A DNA stretch of 64,000 bases. Origin: JAXLXE01 sp046328115. Lineage in GTDB: Bacteria; Chloroflexota; UBA6077; JACCZL01. A program made the position numbers and the translations under genes. Below the pieces are notes generated by a model. The model did not search any database. It had not been told where the DNA came from and saw only the letters and a list, made by a program, of their open reading frames with translations. The stretch covers positions 1,736,001-1,800,000 of the forward strand of contig JAXLXE010000001.1 in assembly GCA_046328115.1 (NCBI GenBank), given 5' to 3'. Below, in pieces: positions 33,081-42,073 of the stretch (positions within the stretch are counted from its first letter, which is position 1; each line of letters opens with the position of its first letter).

Positions 33081-34478
33081 CTACTGCGCCTTCGAGAGGA
33101 CACCGCCCTTGTAGATGGCGGCGAACATGTCCTTGCCTTCAAGCGAGTGGTGGCGGGCGGGTCCAAACGGCTTCGCTGGCGCCGCCGTCACCCCCTGGAA
33201 TCCCTCGATTCCCTCGATCGAATCACGGAGTTTCTTGGCGTCTGGGCCAGCCTTGGAGAGTGCTTGCAACATCATCTTCGTGGCGTCATAGCCCTGCGCC
33301 GAGGTGATCGGGAACGGGTTCTCCTTGTAGGCGGCATCCATCTTCTTGGCGAAGTCGGCGGCGGCCGGACTCTGATCGTTTGTGAAGGAGGCCACGGTGA
33401 TGACACCCTCCACGAGGTCCTTCCCCGCCAGCTCGGGCACGACTGGATCAGAGAAGCCCCAGGCGCCAGAGAACTGGACCTTGTAGTTGATCTTCTGAGC
33501 GCTTCGAAGCAGGTTGGCGTCCTCCGGCCCCAGGCCAAAGTTGATGATCTGCTTCACGCCGGCCTGCTGCAGCTTTTGGAGCTGAGAGGTCATGTCGGTG
33601 TCGCCAACGTTGTAGGTCTGCGTCTCCAGGATCTTGAAGCCAGCAGCGGGGATCAGCTTGTCCGCGGTTGCCTTGGACGCGGTGCCATAACCCGTCGTGT
33701 CGTGCATCAGTCCAATGGCATCCCAGCCCTTGGACTTGGCGTAGTTCAGGATGGTCTCCACCTGGAAGTTGTCCTGCATGGAGGCGCGGAACATCCATGG
33801 CGATGGCTTGCTCTTCCCCTCCTCGTACACGGGACCGTCGTACACGAGACTCACAGAGGTGGCAATGGGGACGATGGTAGGAATCTCTGCTTCCTCCACC
33901 TTGGGGCGGAAGGCCAGGCCATTGCCAGAGTTCACGGGGCCAAGGACACCAATGACCTTGTCCTGAGTGATGAAGCGCACCACGTTGTTGACGGCGATCT
34001 CAGGCTTCACCTGATCGTCCAGGAAAACAACCTCAACCTGACGACCCTGATAGCCGCCCGCCTCGTTGAACTCCTTCACGCAGATCTCGACTCCACGGCG
34101 CATGTTCACGCCGAAGTTGGAGGTTGCGCCCGTTAGCGAGATGCTGGATCCAATCTTGATAGGGGCACCGCCGCCGCCCTTGGTGGCGTGGTCAGCACAG
34201 GACACGGTGCCGCCGCCCGCGGCGGGCTTCGCCGCGTCCGCTGGCTTCGCGGCCTCGGCCGGTTTGGCCGCTTCAGCCGGCTTCGCAGCGGCGGTGGCGG
34301 CGGGCTGCGCGGCAGGTGCCGCCGCCGTGGTGGCTGCCGGCTTGGCCGCCTCAACTGGCTTCCCGGCGTCCTTGGCCGCCGGCGCCGCCGGCGAGGAGCA
34401 CGCGGCCAGCAAGACCATCGCGGAACCGAGGGAGAACACCCTCAAGACCGCGCGAGCGTGACGACTGGTCACTCGCAT
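33081..34478 (-). CDS. livJ: Branched-chain amino acid-type ABC transporter substrate-binding lipoprotein
   Basis: 465 aa. A lipoprotein signal peptide ends at the lipobox LLAAC with Cys27. Residues 28-90 are a low-complexity Ala/Pro/Lys linker with repeats of AAKPAE type, holding the binding domain away from the membrane. The Leu/Ile/Val-binding-like fold follows: IKIGSSISLTGATSNFGVNM, DDQVKPEIAVNNVVRFI and GVLGPVNSGNGLAF. Ligands of this family include branched-chain amino acids, amides and aromatic acids, so the exact substrate is open. First gene of the liv operon, with a near-consensus promoter at 34612-34640. Confidence 0.92.
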   Translation of the reverse strand: MRVTSRHARAVLRVFSLGSAMVLLAACSSPAAPAAKDAGKPVEAAKPAATTAAAPAAQPAATAAAKPAEAAKPAEAAKPADAAKPAAGGGTVSCADHATKGGGGAPIKIGSSISLTGATSNFGVNMRRGVEICVKEFNEAGGYQGRQVEVVFLDDQVKPEIAVNNVVRFITQDKVIGVLGPVNSGNGLAFRPKVEEAEIPTIVPIATSVSLVYDGPVYEEGKSKPSPWMFRASMQDNFQVETILNYAKSKGWDAIGLMHDTTGYGTASKATADKLIPAAGFKILETQTYNVGDTDMTSQLQKLQQAGVKQIINFGLGPEDANLLRSAQKINYKVQFSGAWGFSDPVVPELAGKDLVEGVITVASFTNDQSPAAADFAKKMDAAYKENPFPITSAQGYDATKMMLQALSKAGPDAKKLRDSIEGIEGFQGVTAAPAKPFGPARHHSLEGKDMFAAIYKGGVLSKAQ

Positions 34479-34611
34479 ACCCTGACCTCTAACTAGAGTG
34501 CGTGTGGATCAGCGCTCAATGTGCACGAGTCCGCGATTTCCGCGGTCCCGCGCTGTTCAGCGCACGCCTCGAGATCAGTGCCGAAGCGGCATCGCTCCGA
34601 GCGCGTGGCTC

Positions 34612-34640
34612 ACTATAGCCACGCGGTCAGCGAGTGTCAA
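34612..34640 (-). promoter_or_regulatory. Near-consensus sigma-70 promoter of the liv operon
   Basis: Minus strand TTGACA (34640-34635), 17-base spacer, TATAGT (34617-34612). The start point would be near 34605, giving a 5' leader of about 125 bases before livJ at 34478, long enough for post-transcriptional control; no known riboswitch was recognised. Confidence 0.8.
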
Positions 34641-34811
34641 TGAGTGCGGTGGGGCAAACTCATACCTGACCGTGCCCCCACACGGCGAGAACGCTCCAGA
34701 CCGTCCAATCCGCAACCCCGCGCTAAACGCCACCCCATTTCGGCGGGCAGCCGCTATGCTTCTCCTTCAGCCGGCGGCAGCGACCAGGCCGCCCACTTGA
34801 GGTATCGCTAC
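34641..34811. other. Divergent intergenic region upstream of the secreted protein gene
   Basis: Together with the livJ leader and promoter this makes a gap of 333 bases without a gene. The part from 34641 to the GTG at 34812 should contain the promoter of the secreted protein gene; no convincing -35/-10 pair is seen. TTGAGG at 34797-34802 may act as a ribosome binding site. Confidence 0.4.
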
Positions 34812-36644
34812 GTGTCGTTCAGCCTCCGCATTGCGCTGCTTTGCTCCCGCGCCTGCGCCATCCTGTTTCTGGCCACGCTCGTTCCTGGCGCATCCCTGGC
34901 GCAGGAGGAGCGCGAGGACAGCGTACCGGAACTGATGGAACGCGCGCGGACAACCGATGATCTGTCGAACGTCATCAACGCCGCTCGGGTAGGAGCGCTG
35001 GCCGCGTCACCGCCCACACGCCAGGCCCTGACCGCGGCGCGCGCCCGGAGCGTGGCCGATCTCGATCCGCTGTCCACGGCCCGTGTGCACGCCCTGCTGT
35101 CTCAAGAGGCCTTCGTCCGCGCAAATGCCGTGCTCCAGCTTTGGATCCCTCGCCGCGATCCCTCCACCGGCCTGTTCCCCACCTCCACCCAGGCGGACGG
35201 CCGGGTGTGGGCGTATGGAGACACCGGGTCTGATCTGTTCCCGCACCTCGCAATCGCGGCTCGGCTGCTCGCACCGACCCAATACTCAATCTTCCTCGAC
35301 ACGCTCACGGCGGAGCGCCGTCGCGGGACCGGGCTCCCAGACGACATCACGATCCCCACGGGCGAGGAGCGGCGCCTGCCCACGGCGGATCGGATCTTTG
35401 GGACCGCCGAGTTCGCCAAGGACGGCCTGTTGCCGCTGATCGAGCGCACCGGCCGCGACCCGTGGCTGGGCCGCATGGTCGAGGTCACCGATGCCATCCT
35501 CGCACGCTCGAGCGTACCTACCAGGAACCATGGTCTCATCGCGGCTGACTCCACCGAAGTCAACGGCGACATGCTCCAGGTACTGGCGCGGCTCTACTGG
35601 CTGACCGGCGAAGACAAGTACTTACTGGCGGCAGACCAGATCGCCGAGACGTACCTGGACGATGTGCTCCCACACACCACCTACCTGCCGCCAAACCGCT
35701 GGGACTTCATCGACAACGAGCCAATCGAGCGCCGCCGATTCCGTCTATCGGACCACGGCAACGAGATCGTCTCCGGGCTGGTTGAGTGGCACATTGCGGC
35801 CACCCTCGCGGGGCGCGGGCGAGCGCCCGAGCATCGCGAGACGATTCGGCGAATGTTGGACCGGCTGCTGGACCGGGCGCGGAACGAGGACGGCCTGTGG
35901 CGTCGCGTCATCGAAATCCCTTCAGGACGGATCGAGCAGGACGGACTCACCGATAGCTGGGGCTATCTGTTCCAGGCGTATCTGGCCCAGGCAAAGCTGG
36001 AAGAGAGCATTCCGGGCGGCGATGTGGCCCGTGCGAAGATGTATCGAGAGGCGGCGCACAACGCCCTCTCAGCGCTCCCCCGGTACCGTTTCTACCAGTG
36101 GGAGCGCGGGAAGATGGACGGCTACGCCGACTCGATCGAGGGCGCGCTATACGTTCTCAACGAGTCTGCTTCAGCAGAGGGTGAGGCGTGGGTCCTGGAC
36201 CAGATCGGCGTGCTCTTCGGCTACCAGGATGCGACCGGCCGAGTGCTGGACCGCGATCTGGACGGCAACTTCATCCGCACGGCGCTCCTCTATGGGTACT
36301 GGCTGACCCAGGGTGCACGCGCCGAGCCGTGGACTCAGGACGTGTACCTGGGCTCCGCACAGGAGGGCGGCTGCCTCGTGACGAGCGTCTCAGCGGCTGG
36401 CTCATGGAGCGGACGCGTGGTATTCGATACGCCAAGACACCGCGAGAACCTCCACCTGCCCTTTGACTACCCCCGGCTGAACAAGTGGCTGGAATGGTTT
36501 ACCGCGGCCGACACCACTGTGTACGAGGTACAGTTTGGCGGCGGCGTGGGCCGCGCCACCGGATCTCAGCTCGCGGAAGGTCTACCGCTTCGCCTGGCGC
36601 CGGGCGACGAGACGGTCTTCCGAGTGTGCCCCACCAACGGCTGA
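34812..36644 (+). CDS. Secreted protein with an alpha/alpha-toroid-like domain, function unknown
   Basis: 610 aa from the GTG at 34812, chosen because a signal peptide follows directly (hydrophobic FLATLVPGASLAQ with an Ala-x-Ala-like cut before EEREDS); the frame opens earlier at 34644 without signal-like sequence. The body contains repeated helical segments with patterns seen in six-hairpin glycosidase-like folds: DLFPHLAIAARLL, NGDMLQVLARLYWLTGEDKYL, WHIAATLAGRG, DSWGYLFQAYLAQ and MDGYADSIEGALYVLNE, each with aromatic or acidic residues on the likely inner face. The C-terminal 120 residues look beta-rich, with GSAQEGGCLVTSVSA. This could be a sugar-active or polymer-binding exported protein; no catalytic pair can be named. 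Confidence 0.65.
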   Translation: MSFSLRIALLCSRACAILFLATLVPGASLAQEEREDSVPELMERARTTDDLSNVINAARVGALAASPPTRQALTAARARSVADLDPLSTARVHALLSQEAFVRANAVLQLWIPRRDPSTGLFPTSTQADGRVWAYGDTGSDLFPHLAIAARLLAPTQYSIFLDTLTAERRRGTGLPDDITIPTGEERRLPTADRIFGTAEFAKDGLLPLIERTGRDPWLGRMVEVTDAILARSSVPTRNHGLIAADSTEVNGDMLQVLARLYWLTGEDKYLLAADQIAETYLDDVLPHTTYLPPNRWDFIDNEPIERRRFRLSDHGNEIVSGLVEWHIAATLAGRGRAPEHRETIRRMLDRLLDRARNEDGLWRRVIEIPSGRIEQDGLTDSWGYLFQAYLAQAKLEESIPGGDVARAKMYREAAHNALSALPRYRFYQWERGKMDGYADSIEGALYVLNESASAEGEAWVLDQIGVLFGYQDATGRVLDRDLDGNFIRTALLYGYWLTQGARAEPWTQDVYLGSAQEGGCLVTSVSAAGSWSGRVVFDTPRHRENLHLPFDYPRLNKWLEWFTAADTTVYEVQFGGGVGRATGSQLAEGLPLRLAPGDETVFRVCPTNG

Positions 36645-36749
36645 TCGCCGCCCTCCACGGAGCTAGCCGCGCACCGGGTCTGATTCTCGCTCGTCTCCGC
36701 TCGCCGTCTGCCGGGCACCCAGGGAATGCACTTGTCCGCCAAATGCAAC

Positions 36750-36771
36750 AGGGCTGGCCTGAGCCAGCCCT
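36750..36771. terminator. Hairpin terminator between convergent secreted-protein gene and cytochrome operon
   Basis: A 9-bp stem AGGGCTGGC/GCCAGCCCT with a 4-base loop. On the minus strand it is followed by TGTTGCATTTGG, a modest T-rich tail, so it probably ends the cytochrome bc operon. Confidence 0.65.
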
Positions 36772-36799
36772 CACTGCGGGACAATAGCGGAAATAGGCG

Positions 36800-37771
36800 C
36801 TACTTCAGCGTCATGAGGAACGCCACAATCTTGTCCACCTCGGCATCGGAGAGCTGACCGGGGCCGTAGGCAGGCATGATCGGCGGATATCCCTGGACGA
36901 CGAAGGCCGCGGGCTGACGGATTGACTCCTTGATGTAATCCTGAGCGCTGGTGCCCGGCTTTCGGCCAGCGGCCACGGTCGCCATCTTCGACTGATCCGG
37001 GCCGGTTGCACCACCCACGCCGCCGACTATGTGGCAGCCAACGCACGCACCCTTCTTTTCCCAGAGCTCCTTGCCCTCCGCACACTCACCCTCGCACCCT
37101 TGGACGGCAATGCTCGGTGGTATCGGCGCCGGCGAGCCCTTCGCGATGTGCTCGCGGCTACGCTCGCGGACCATATCCCAGACCGCCACTTCCTTGCCGC
37201 CAAACTTCACCTTCTCATCGCCGTGGGTGATCATCAGCGCGAGCTCATGGATTTGCTCGTTGAGCAACGGACCGTTCTCGTCCTTGCTCCAGGCGGCCAT
37301 CGGCGTGCCCGCGCGGCCACGGCTCACGGTCTTTGTGACCTTGGTGTAGGCCTCCTTGGCCTTCTCCGGGTCCTTGTCCATGAAGGCCGCGGTGTTGAGC
37401 GCCGGCGCGACGCGCGGTGGATCAGTGCCCGGCACGACGGCGCCGCGACCGTCTACGCCGTGGCAGATCGCGCAGTTAGAGGCGAACGTCTCGGACGCCC
37501 GCTCGATGCCGAGGTGCTCCTGGCGTACGAGCGCTCGCTCCTGGCGGCCGGGCTCCACAAACGCGTAGGCCGTCAGCAGCAGCACGGACACCAACATCAT
37601 GCCCAGGATGACGACGACCTTTCGCTCCATCGCGGGATTGCCGGTGGGGACAGGGTTCTCGGGCAGGTGCGCCTTGGTGCCCACCGTGCTCGCGTACCAC
37701 GCCAGCAGGACCAGGGCCAGAACCAGGCCCAGGGTCAGCAGGACCACTCCTGCGCTGATCTCCATGCTCAA
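36800..37771 (-). CDS. Membrane-anchored diheme cytochrome c of a cytochrome bc complex
   Basis: 323 aa. Two N-terminal membrane helices (about 7-27 and 52-71) and two c-heme sites: C100-A-I-C103-H104 and C243-V-G-C246-H247. Likely Met ligands include Met158 and Met299 (PPIMPAYG). A second Cys pair (Cys226, Cys230, QGCEGECAEG) just before the second domain could form a disulfide. It would take electrons from the Rieske protein and pass them to a terminal oxidase or soluble carrier. Last gene in the order cyt b - subunit IV-like - Rieske - cyt c. c-type maturation genes are not in the window. Confidence 0.9.
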   Translation of the reverse strand: MSMEISAGVVLLTLGLVLALVLLAWYASTVGTKAHLPENPVPTGNPAMERKVVVILGMMLVSVLLLTAYAFVEPGRQERALVRQEHLGIERASETFASNCAICHGVDGRGAVVPGTDPPRVAPALNTAAFMDKDPEKAKEAYTKVTKTVSRGRAGTPMAAWSKDENGPLLNEQIHELALMITHGDEKVKFGGKEVAVWDMVRERSREHIAKGSPAPIPPSIAVQGCEGECAEGKELWEKKGACVGCHIVGGVGGATGPDQSKMATVAAGRKPGTSAQDYIKESIRQPAAFVVQGYPPIMPAYGPGQLSDAEVDKIVAFLMTLK

Positions 37772-37791
37772 AGCCTCCTAAAGATCAGCCG

Positions 37792-38412
37792 CTACGCGGG
37801 TGTCGGATCACTACTGTGATCGGCGCGGACCCGAACCTTGGCCAGGGTGGGATTTGTGTTCACGTAGATCTTTCCGTCACGGATGGAGAGCGGGAACGTG
37901 TCCATCGGGCGGGGCGCCGGACCCTGCACGATCTGGCCGTAGCGGTCGTACAGCGAGCCGTGGCACGGGCAGTTGAATTGACCCTTGGCAGCAAATTCGT
38001 CGAAGGTCGGGCCCTCCGGCTTCCACGGCACGGTGCAGCCAAGGTGCGGACATTTCCACCACAGCGCCAGGAACCCTTCAGGAACGCGCGCCAGGTAGAA
38101 CTTACCCTCCTGGACCAGCTTGACGTCGCCCACTTTCATGCTGTCGACGGTTCCGGCCAGCACCTCGCCGCCGAAGGCGCCCACCTTCTTTGGCCAGAAG
38201 AAGCTGCCAAACCCACCCAGCCATTGACCCACCATAGCCAGGAAGACGCCCCAACCGGTACCTCGCAGTACAGCACGGCGACTCCAGAAGCCTCGTCGGC
38301 GCGGCGCCTGCTCAAACGGCGGCACGGACGAGGCACCGCGCTGCCGCGCCTCATCCGCGGCTTCACTTCCCGGGTAGAAGAGCCCCTCGCGGCTCTCGTT
38401 CTCAGCCATCAA
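37792..38412 (-). CDS. Rieske iron-sulfur protein of the cytochrome bc complex
   Basis: 206 aa. Cluster box I CPHLGC (Cys121, His123, Cys126) and box II CPCHGS (Cys148, Cys150, His151): two Cys and two His bind [2Fe-2S], and Cys126-Cys150 form the stabilising disulfide. The N-terminus has a twin-arginine motif SRRAVLRG at 44-51 before the hydrophobic helix, so it is folded in the cytoplasm and exported by Tat; a tatA gene lies at 55830. It oxidises quinol at the Qo site with cytochrome b. Start: MM; either Met is possible. Confidence 0.92.
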   Translation of the reverse strand: MMAENESREGLFYPGSEAADEARQRGASSVPPFEQAPRRRGFWSRRAVLRGTGWGVFLAMVGQWLGGFGSFFWPKKVGAFGGEVLAGTVDSMKVGDVKLVQEGKFYLARVPEGFLALWWKCPHLGCTVPWKPEGPTFDEFAAKGQFNCPCHGSLYDRYGQIVQGPAPRPMDTFPLSIRDGKIYVNTNPTLAKVRVRADHSSDPTPA

Positions 38413-38468
38413 ACCCTCTCTTGCAGGATCGCGCGATCAAGCGGCACCGAACCGACCTCAGCCAACCG

Positions 38469-39671
38469 TCACTCAACGCGGTTCATCCGAGCGTCCCACG
38501 GCCAGTACAGATGCATGCCCTGCCCGCGGAAGAACGTACCGAAGATGGTTAGCACGATGTACGCCACGAAGAATCCCGTGAACAGCGCAATCATCCAATC
38601 ACGGGCGCCCTCTGGCTTCGCCACCCGTTTCAAGAGGATGACCAGAAGCCAGATCGGCCCCAGCATGAGAATCAGCGGCACGACGATATCCACCAGGAGA
38701 CCGGACTTGAAGAAGTCCACATGCGTGGATGCCGCCAGCGCGCTCATCATCGGCTTCACGCCGATCCACTCGTCGAACATGATCTCCAGCGCGAGGATGA
38801 GCGAGGTGAACCACGCGGTGTGCCAGGTAATCTTCAACGCCTTGGGCGTACCAAACCACTTGCCCACATCCCGCGTGTCGCGGTCGAAGTACGGGATGAT
38901 GGCGATCAAAGCCAGGGCACCCGCCGGCACAATGACGCCCGCCAGAGCCGGGTGCATGTGGAGCAGCAGCTCCTGAAGGTTCAGGAAATACCACGGCGCC
39001 TTGGATGGATTGGGTGTCTTGTCGGCGTTGGCGTGGCCTTCCAGCGGCGCCTGGAGCACCACGGAGATCACGATCATCGTCAGCATCATCAGGACCGCTG
39101 ACATGAACTCAATGGTCACGAGGTGCGGCCAGACGTACACCAACCGGCCTTGCTGATCCGCGGCAGGGCTGGATGTCGCGGCGGCGCTGGCGGCGGGTGC
39201 CGCCGCGGGCGCGGCCGTGCGCTGCGCAGCCGCCGCCAGTCGTTCGCGCTGCTGCGGAGACAATGCCGCGGCGGCAGCCGCCGCGGGACGCGCCGCTGCT
39301 GGAGCAGGAGCGGCGGCTGGTGCCTCGCCGTCCGCCGCGGGCGCGCGGCCAATACCCGCCGCGGCAGCGCGCTGCTTGTAGATCTTCGCCCGCTCAGCCG
39401 GCGACAGACCTGACAGGTCAGTCGTAGCCGCCAGCGGGTCTGCCCCGGGCGCGGAAGAAGCAGCCGGTGCGCTCGCCGCGGGCGCAGCCGGCGGCTGCGC
39501 GGCGGGCACGGGCCGCGGCGTCGGGGCTGGCGCAGGCGTTGCCGCGCCCTCCGCCGCTGGTGGTGGGGCTTTCCCCAGGCCGGCAGCAGCGGCACGCTCC
39601 TTGTAGAGCCGAGCACGCTCGGAGGCGCTCAGGCCCTCCATTTCGGGCGTGCGGTCGAGTGGACTGGACAT
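38469..39671 (-). CDS. Cytochrome b subunit IV-like protein (C-terminal part of cyt b) with repeat-bearing N-terminal extension
   Basis: 400 aa. Residues about 175-400 form the membrane part with four helices and the Qo-site segment NPSKAPWYFLNLQELL, the equivalent of PEWY, here APWY (the Glu is missing). Residues 1-174 are an added Ala/Pro-rich region containing a 24-residue motif twice, at 13-36 and 88-111 (GLSxxERAxxYKxRAAAAGxGxAP), and a weaker third copy near 137-153 (LSPQQRERLAAAAQRTA). The extension is not part of the usual subunit IV (about 160-220 aa). It is presumably cytoplasmic and may bind a partner or the membrane surface. Operon with cyt b upstream and Rieske downstream. Confidence 0.85.
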   Translation of the reverse strand: MSSPLDRTPEMEGLSASERARLYKERAAAAGLGKAPPPAAEGAATPAPAPTPRPVPAAQPPAAPAASAPAASSAPGADPLAATTDLSGLSPAERAKIYKQRAAAAGIGRAPAADGEAPAAAPAPAAARPAAAAAAALSPQQRERLAAAAQRTAAPAAAPAASAAATSSPAADQQGRLVYVWPHLVTIEFMSAVLMMLTMIVISVVLQAPLEGHANADKTPNPSKAPWYFLNLQELLLHMHPALAGVIVPAGALALIAIIPYFDRDTRDVGKWFGTPKALKITWHTAWFTSLILALEIMFDEWIGVKPMMSALAASTHVDFFKSGLLVDIVVPLILMLGPIWLLVILLKRVAKPEGARDWMIALFTGFFVAYIVLTIFGTFFRGQGMHLYWPWDARMNRVE

Positions 39672-39702
39672 CTGGTGCTCCGTTCCGTCTACCGGTCAGC
39701 CA

Positions 39703-40458
39703 TCAGAGGGGTCCGGCGATTCCGCCATCCTTGCGGATCCGCCAGAAGTGCACGGTCATGAACAGCGCGGTCAGCAGCGGCAGCGCGATGACGTGCAGCA
39801 CGTACCAGCGTATCAGCGTGTTGTCGCCGATCTCATACCCGCCAACCACGGCGAACTTGACGTCCGGGCCGATGATCGGCGTGGCGCCGGCCATGTTGGT
39901 GCCCACGGTGACAGCCCAGATGGCTAGCTGGTCCCAGGGCAAGAGGTAGCCGGTGAAGCTGAGCAAGAACGTCAGCGTCAGCAGAATCACCCCGACGATC
40001 CAGTTGAACTCCCGAGGCGGCCGGTACGCGCCCGTGTAGAAGACGCGAACCATGTGTAAGAAGACCGTGATCACCATGCCGTGCGCAGCGTATCGGTGCA
40101 GGTTCCTCAGCAGCAGGCCAAAGGTGACCACCGTCTCAAGGTCCTTCATGTCCTGATACGCCGCGTTGGTAGCCGGGCGGTAGTAGAACATCAGCAGGAC
40201 GCCGGTGACTGTCAGCAGCAAGAAGAGGAAGAACGAGAGCCCACCAAGGCAGAACGTGTAGGTGATCTTTAGGCTCTCGCGACGTATCCGCACCGGGTGG
40301 AGGTGCAGGAATACGTTGTTGAACATGATCAGAGCTTGATTCCGCGGCGTGCTGGGATAGCCCGTGCGGAAGATGCTCTTGAAAACCCGGTTCTCGGTCA
40401 GCGCGCGGCGATAGTTACCGGCCCTGAGGTCGTCCAGGAACGGGCGCATCTCTTGCAT
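39703..40458 (-). CDS. petB: Cytochrome b6-type subunit of the cytochrome bc complex
   Basis: 251 aa, four membrane helices, so only the N-terminal half of a full cytochrome b. Haem ligands are His121 and His135 in helix 2 (14 apart) and His222 and His237 in helix 4 (15 apart). The 15-step spacing in the last helix is the b6-type form rather than the mitochondrial/proteobacterial cyt b form. The PWDQ motif in GYLLPWDQLAIWA is present. It oxidises quinol (probably menaquinol) and pumps charge. It is the first gene of the bc operon; the start is followed by a soluble 45-residue N-terminal stretch. Confidence 0.93.
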   Translation of the reverse strand: MQEMRPFLDDLRAGNYRRALTENRVFKSIFRTGYPSTPRNQALIMFNNVFLHLHPVRIRRESLKITYTFCLGGLSFFLFLLLTVTGVLLMFYYRPATNAAYQDMKDLETVVTFGLLLRNLHRYAAHGMVITVFLHMVRVFYTGAYRPPREFNWIVGVILLTLTFLLSFTGYLLPWDQLAIWAVTVGTNMAGATPIIGPDVKFAVVGGYEIGDNTLIRWYVLHVIALPLLTALFMTVHFWRIRKDGGIAGPL

Positions 40459-40715
40459 GATGGAGGGGCACCTCGGATCGATCGCCGGCGTCGTGTGCCG
40501 AGCGACGCAATAGTACTCGCCGACGCGGGAGCGCGGCTATGCTGTGGGGCTGCGAAACCAGACTGGGTACCGGAGCGAGAGCAATGGTCTGAGCGGAGGT
40601 CTCAGGAACAGACTTGAGAGCATAGCGGGCGGCCGGGCGATGCCCTTCCGGTGGGGGATGCTACCACCGCGCCGGGCGCACGGTCAACGCGCCCCCGGCA
40701 CGCCAGGCGCGCCCA

Positions 40716-42071
40716 TCAGACGCGCGGATCCTCCATCTTGGAACCTTCCAACGCGTAGTGCTGCCTCGCTTCGGCCGCTAGGCTGAACGATCCCGTGACG
40801 ACCACCGTGCCGACGGCGCCGGCTCGTGCCGTTGCCTGCTGAATGCCTCCCGCGACATCGGGCTCCACCAGACACACCAGTCCCAGCGCCCGGGCCACGG
40901 CGCCGAGCTCGATCGCGGCGCGCGACCTGGGTCCGGGAGCGGGCACGGCAACCACCCCGTCCAAGACATCGGCAAGCGGTCGGAGGAAGCCCCGAGCATC
41001 CTTGTCTCGATACATGCCCACCACGGCCCACCGCGGGCGCGGCAGCCCCTCCTCCTCGATTGCCCGAGCAAGGGCACGGCCGCTGGGCGGATTGTGAGCC
41101 GCGTCGATCACCACGCGCGGGTGGGCGGGCAGCACCTCGAAGCGAGCGGGGATCGCGGTGGTCGCCAGCGCGTCAGCCGTCAGGGCCGCGGAAGGGGCGG
41201 CCGCCGCTGCCGATTTGCACCAGACCTCGAACGCCGCCAGCGCCAGCGCCGCGTTCTGCCGCTGGTGCGCACCTCGGAGCCTCAACTCGGTTCGGAAGGG
41301 CGCGCCCGCCACGTGTCCCAGAATTGATGCCTGGCTCCCATCACGCGGCCGTCGGAACGGCTGGACAAAGCGGAGCTCCGAGCGAGCACGCGCCGATGCG
41401 CGTACTAACGCCTCCCGCGCGGGGCGAGGCTGGAGCGCGCTGACTGCCGGCCGGCCGCAACGGAGGATCCCCGCCTTCTCAACCGCGATCTTCGCCAACG
41501 TCCTGCCAAGCAACGCCGTGTGATCCATGCCGATGGGGGTGATCACGCTCACCGCGGGATCCAGCGCATTGGTAGCGTCCAGCCGTCCGCCCAGTCCCAC
41601 TTCCACCAGAGCCAGCCGCACGCCCGCGTCTACGAACGCAAGGATGGCCAGCGCGGTAAACAGCTCAAATGTGGTCGGAGATCCTGCATCTGGGTGTGCC
41701 CGCTCGAGCGCCCCGGTCGCCGCTCGCAGGCGAGTGCACGCTCTCACGAAGGCGGGTTCTTCCACGGGGTGTCCGCCCAGGCGGACGCGCTCACGATAGG
41801 TGTGCAGGTGCGGCTGGGTATACGCGCCCACCGAGATCCCATGCGCCAGAGCCAACGACTCCATGAACGCCACGGTGGAACCCTTGCCCTTCGTTCCCGC
41901 CACCAGGATGACGCTCAGCGCGCGATCGGGCTGGCCCACGAGATCCAGCAGCGCTCGGGTACGGCCAAGCCGCCACTCTTCAGCAGGGTTGGCCCGAGAG
42001 CTCCACCCAACACCGCGCTCCCAGTCCGCAAAGCTCAGCAACCAGCGGAGCGCATCCGCATACGCGTCCAC
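40716..42071 (-). CDS. folC: Bifunctional folylpolyglutamate synthase/dihydrofolate synthase
   Basis: 451 aa. It adds glutamate to dihydropteroate or folates using ATP. Seen: VAGTKGKGSTVAFMESL (P-loop region), GAYTQPHLHTYRERVRL, VEVGLGGRLDATNALDP, ITPIGMDHTALLG, and VIDAAHNPPSGRALA, all conserved in FolC/Mur ligase-like enzymes. Two bases separate its start from the stop of the HAD gene, so the two are co-transcribed. Its 3' end is followed by 257 bases before the cytochrome b start, which carry no gene. Confidence 0.93.
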   Translation of the reverse strand: MDAYADALRWLLSFADWERGVGWSSRANPAEEWRLGRTRALLDLVGQPDRALSVILVAGTKGKGSTVAFMESLALAHGISVGAYTQPHLHTYRERVRLGGHPVEEPAFVRACTRLRAATGALERAHPDAGSPTTFELFTALAILAFVDAGVRLALVEVGLGGRLDATNALDPAVSVITPIGMDHTALLGRTLAKIAVEKAGILRCGRPAVSALQPRPAREALVRASARARSELRFVQPFRRPRDGSQASILGHVAGAPFRTELRLRGAHQRQNAALALAAFEVWCKSAAAAAPSAALTADALATTAIPARFEVLPAHPRVVIDAAHNPPSGRALARAIEEEGLPRPRWAVVGMYRDKDARGFLRPLADVLDGVVAVPAPGPRSRAAIELGAVARALGLVCLVEPDVAGGIQQATARAGAVGTVVVTGSFSLAAEARQHYALEGSKMEDPRV

Positions 42072-42073
42072 GA

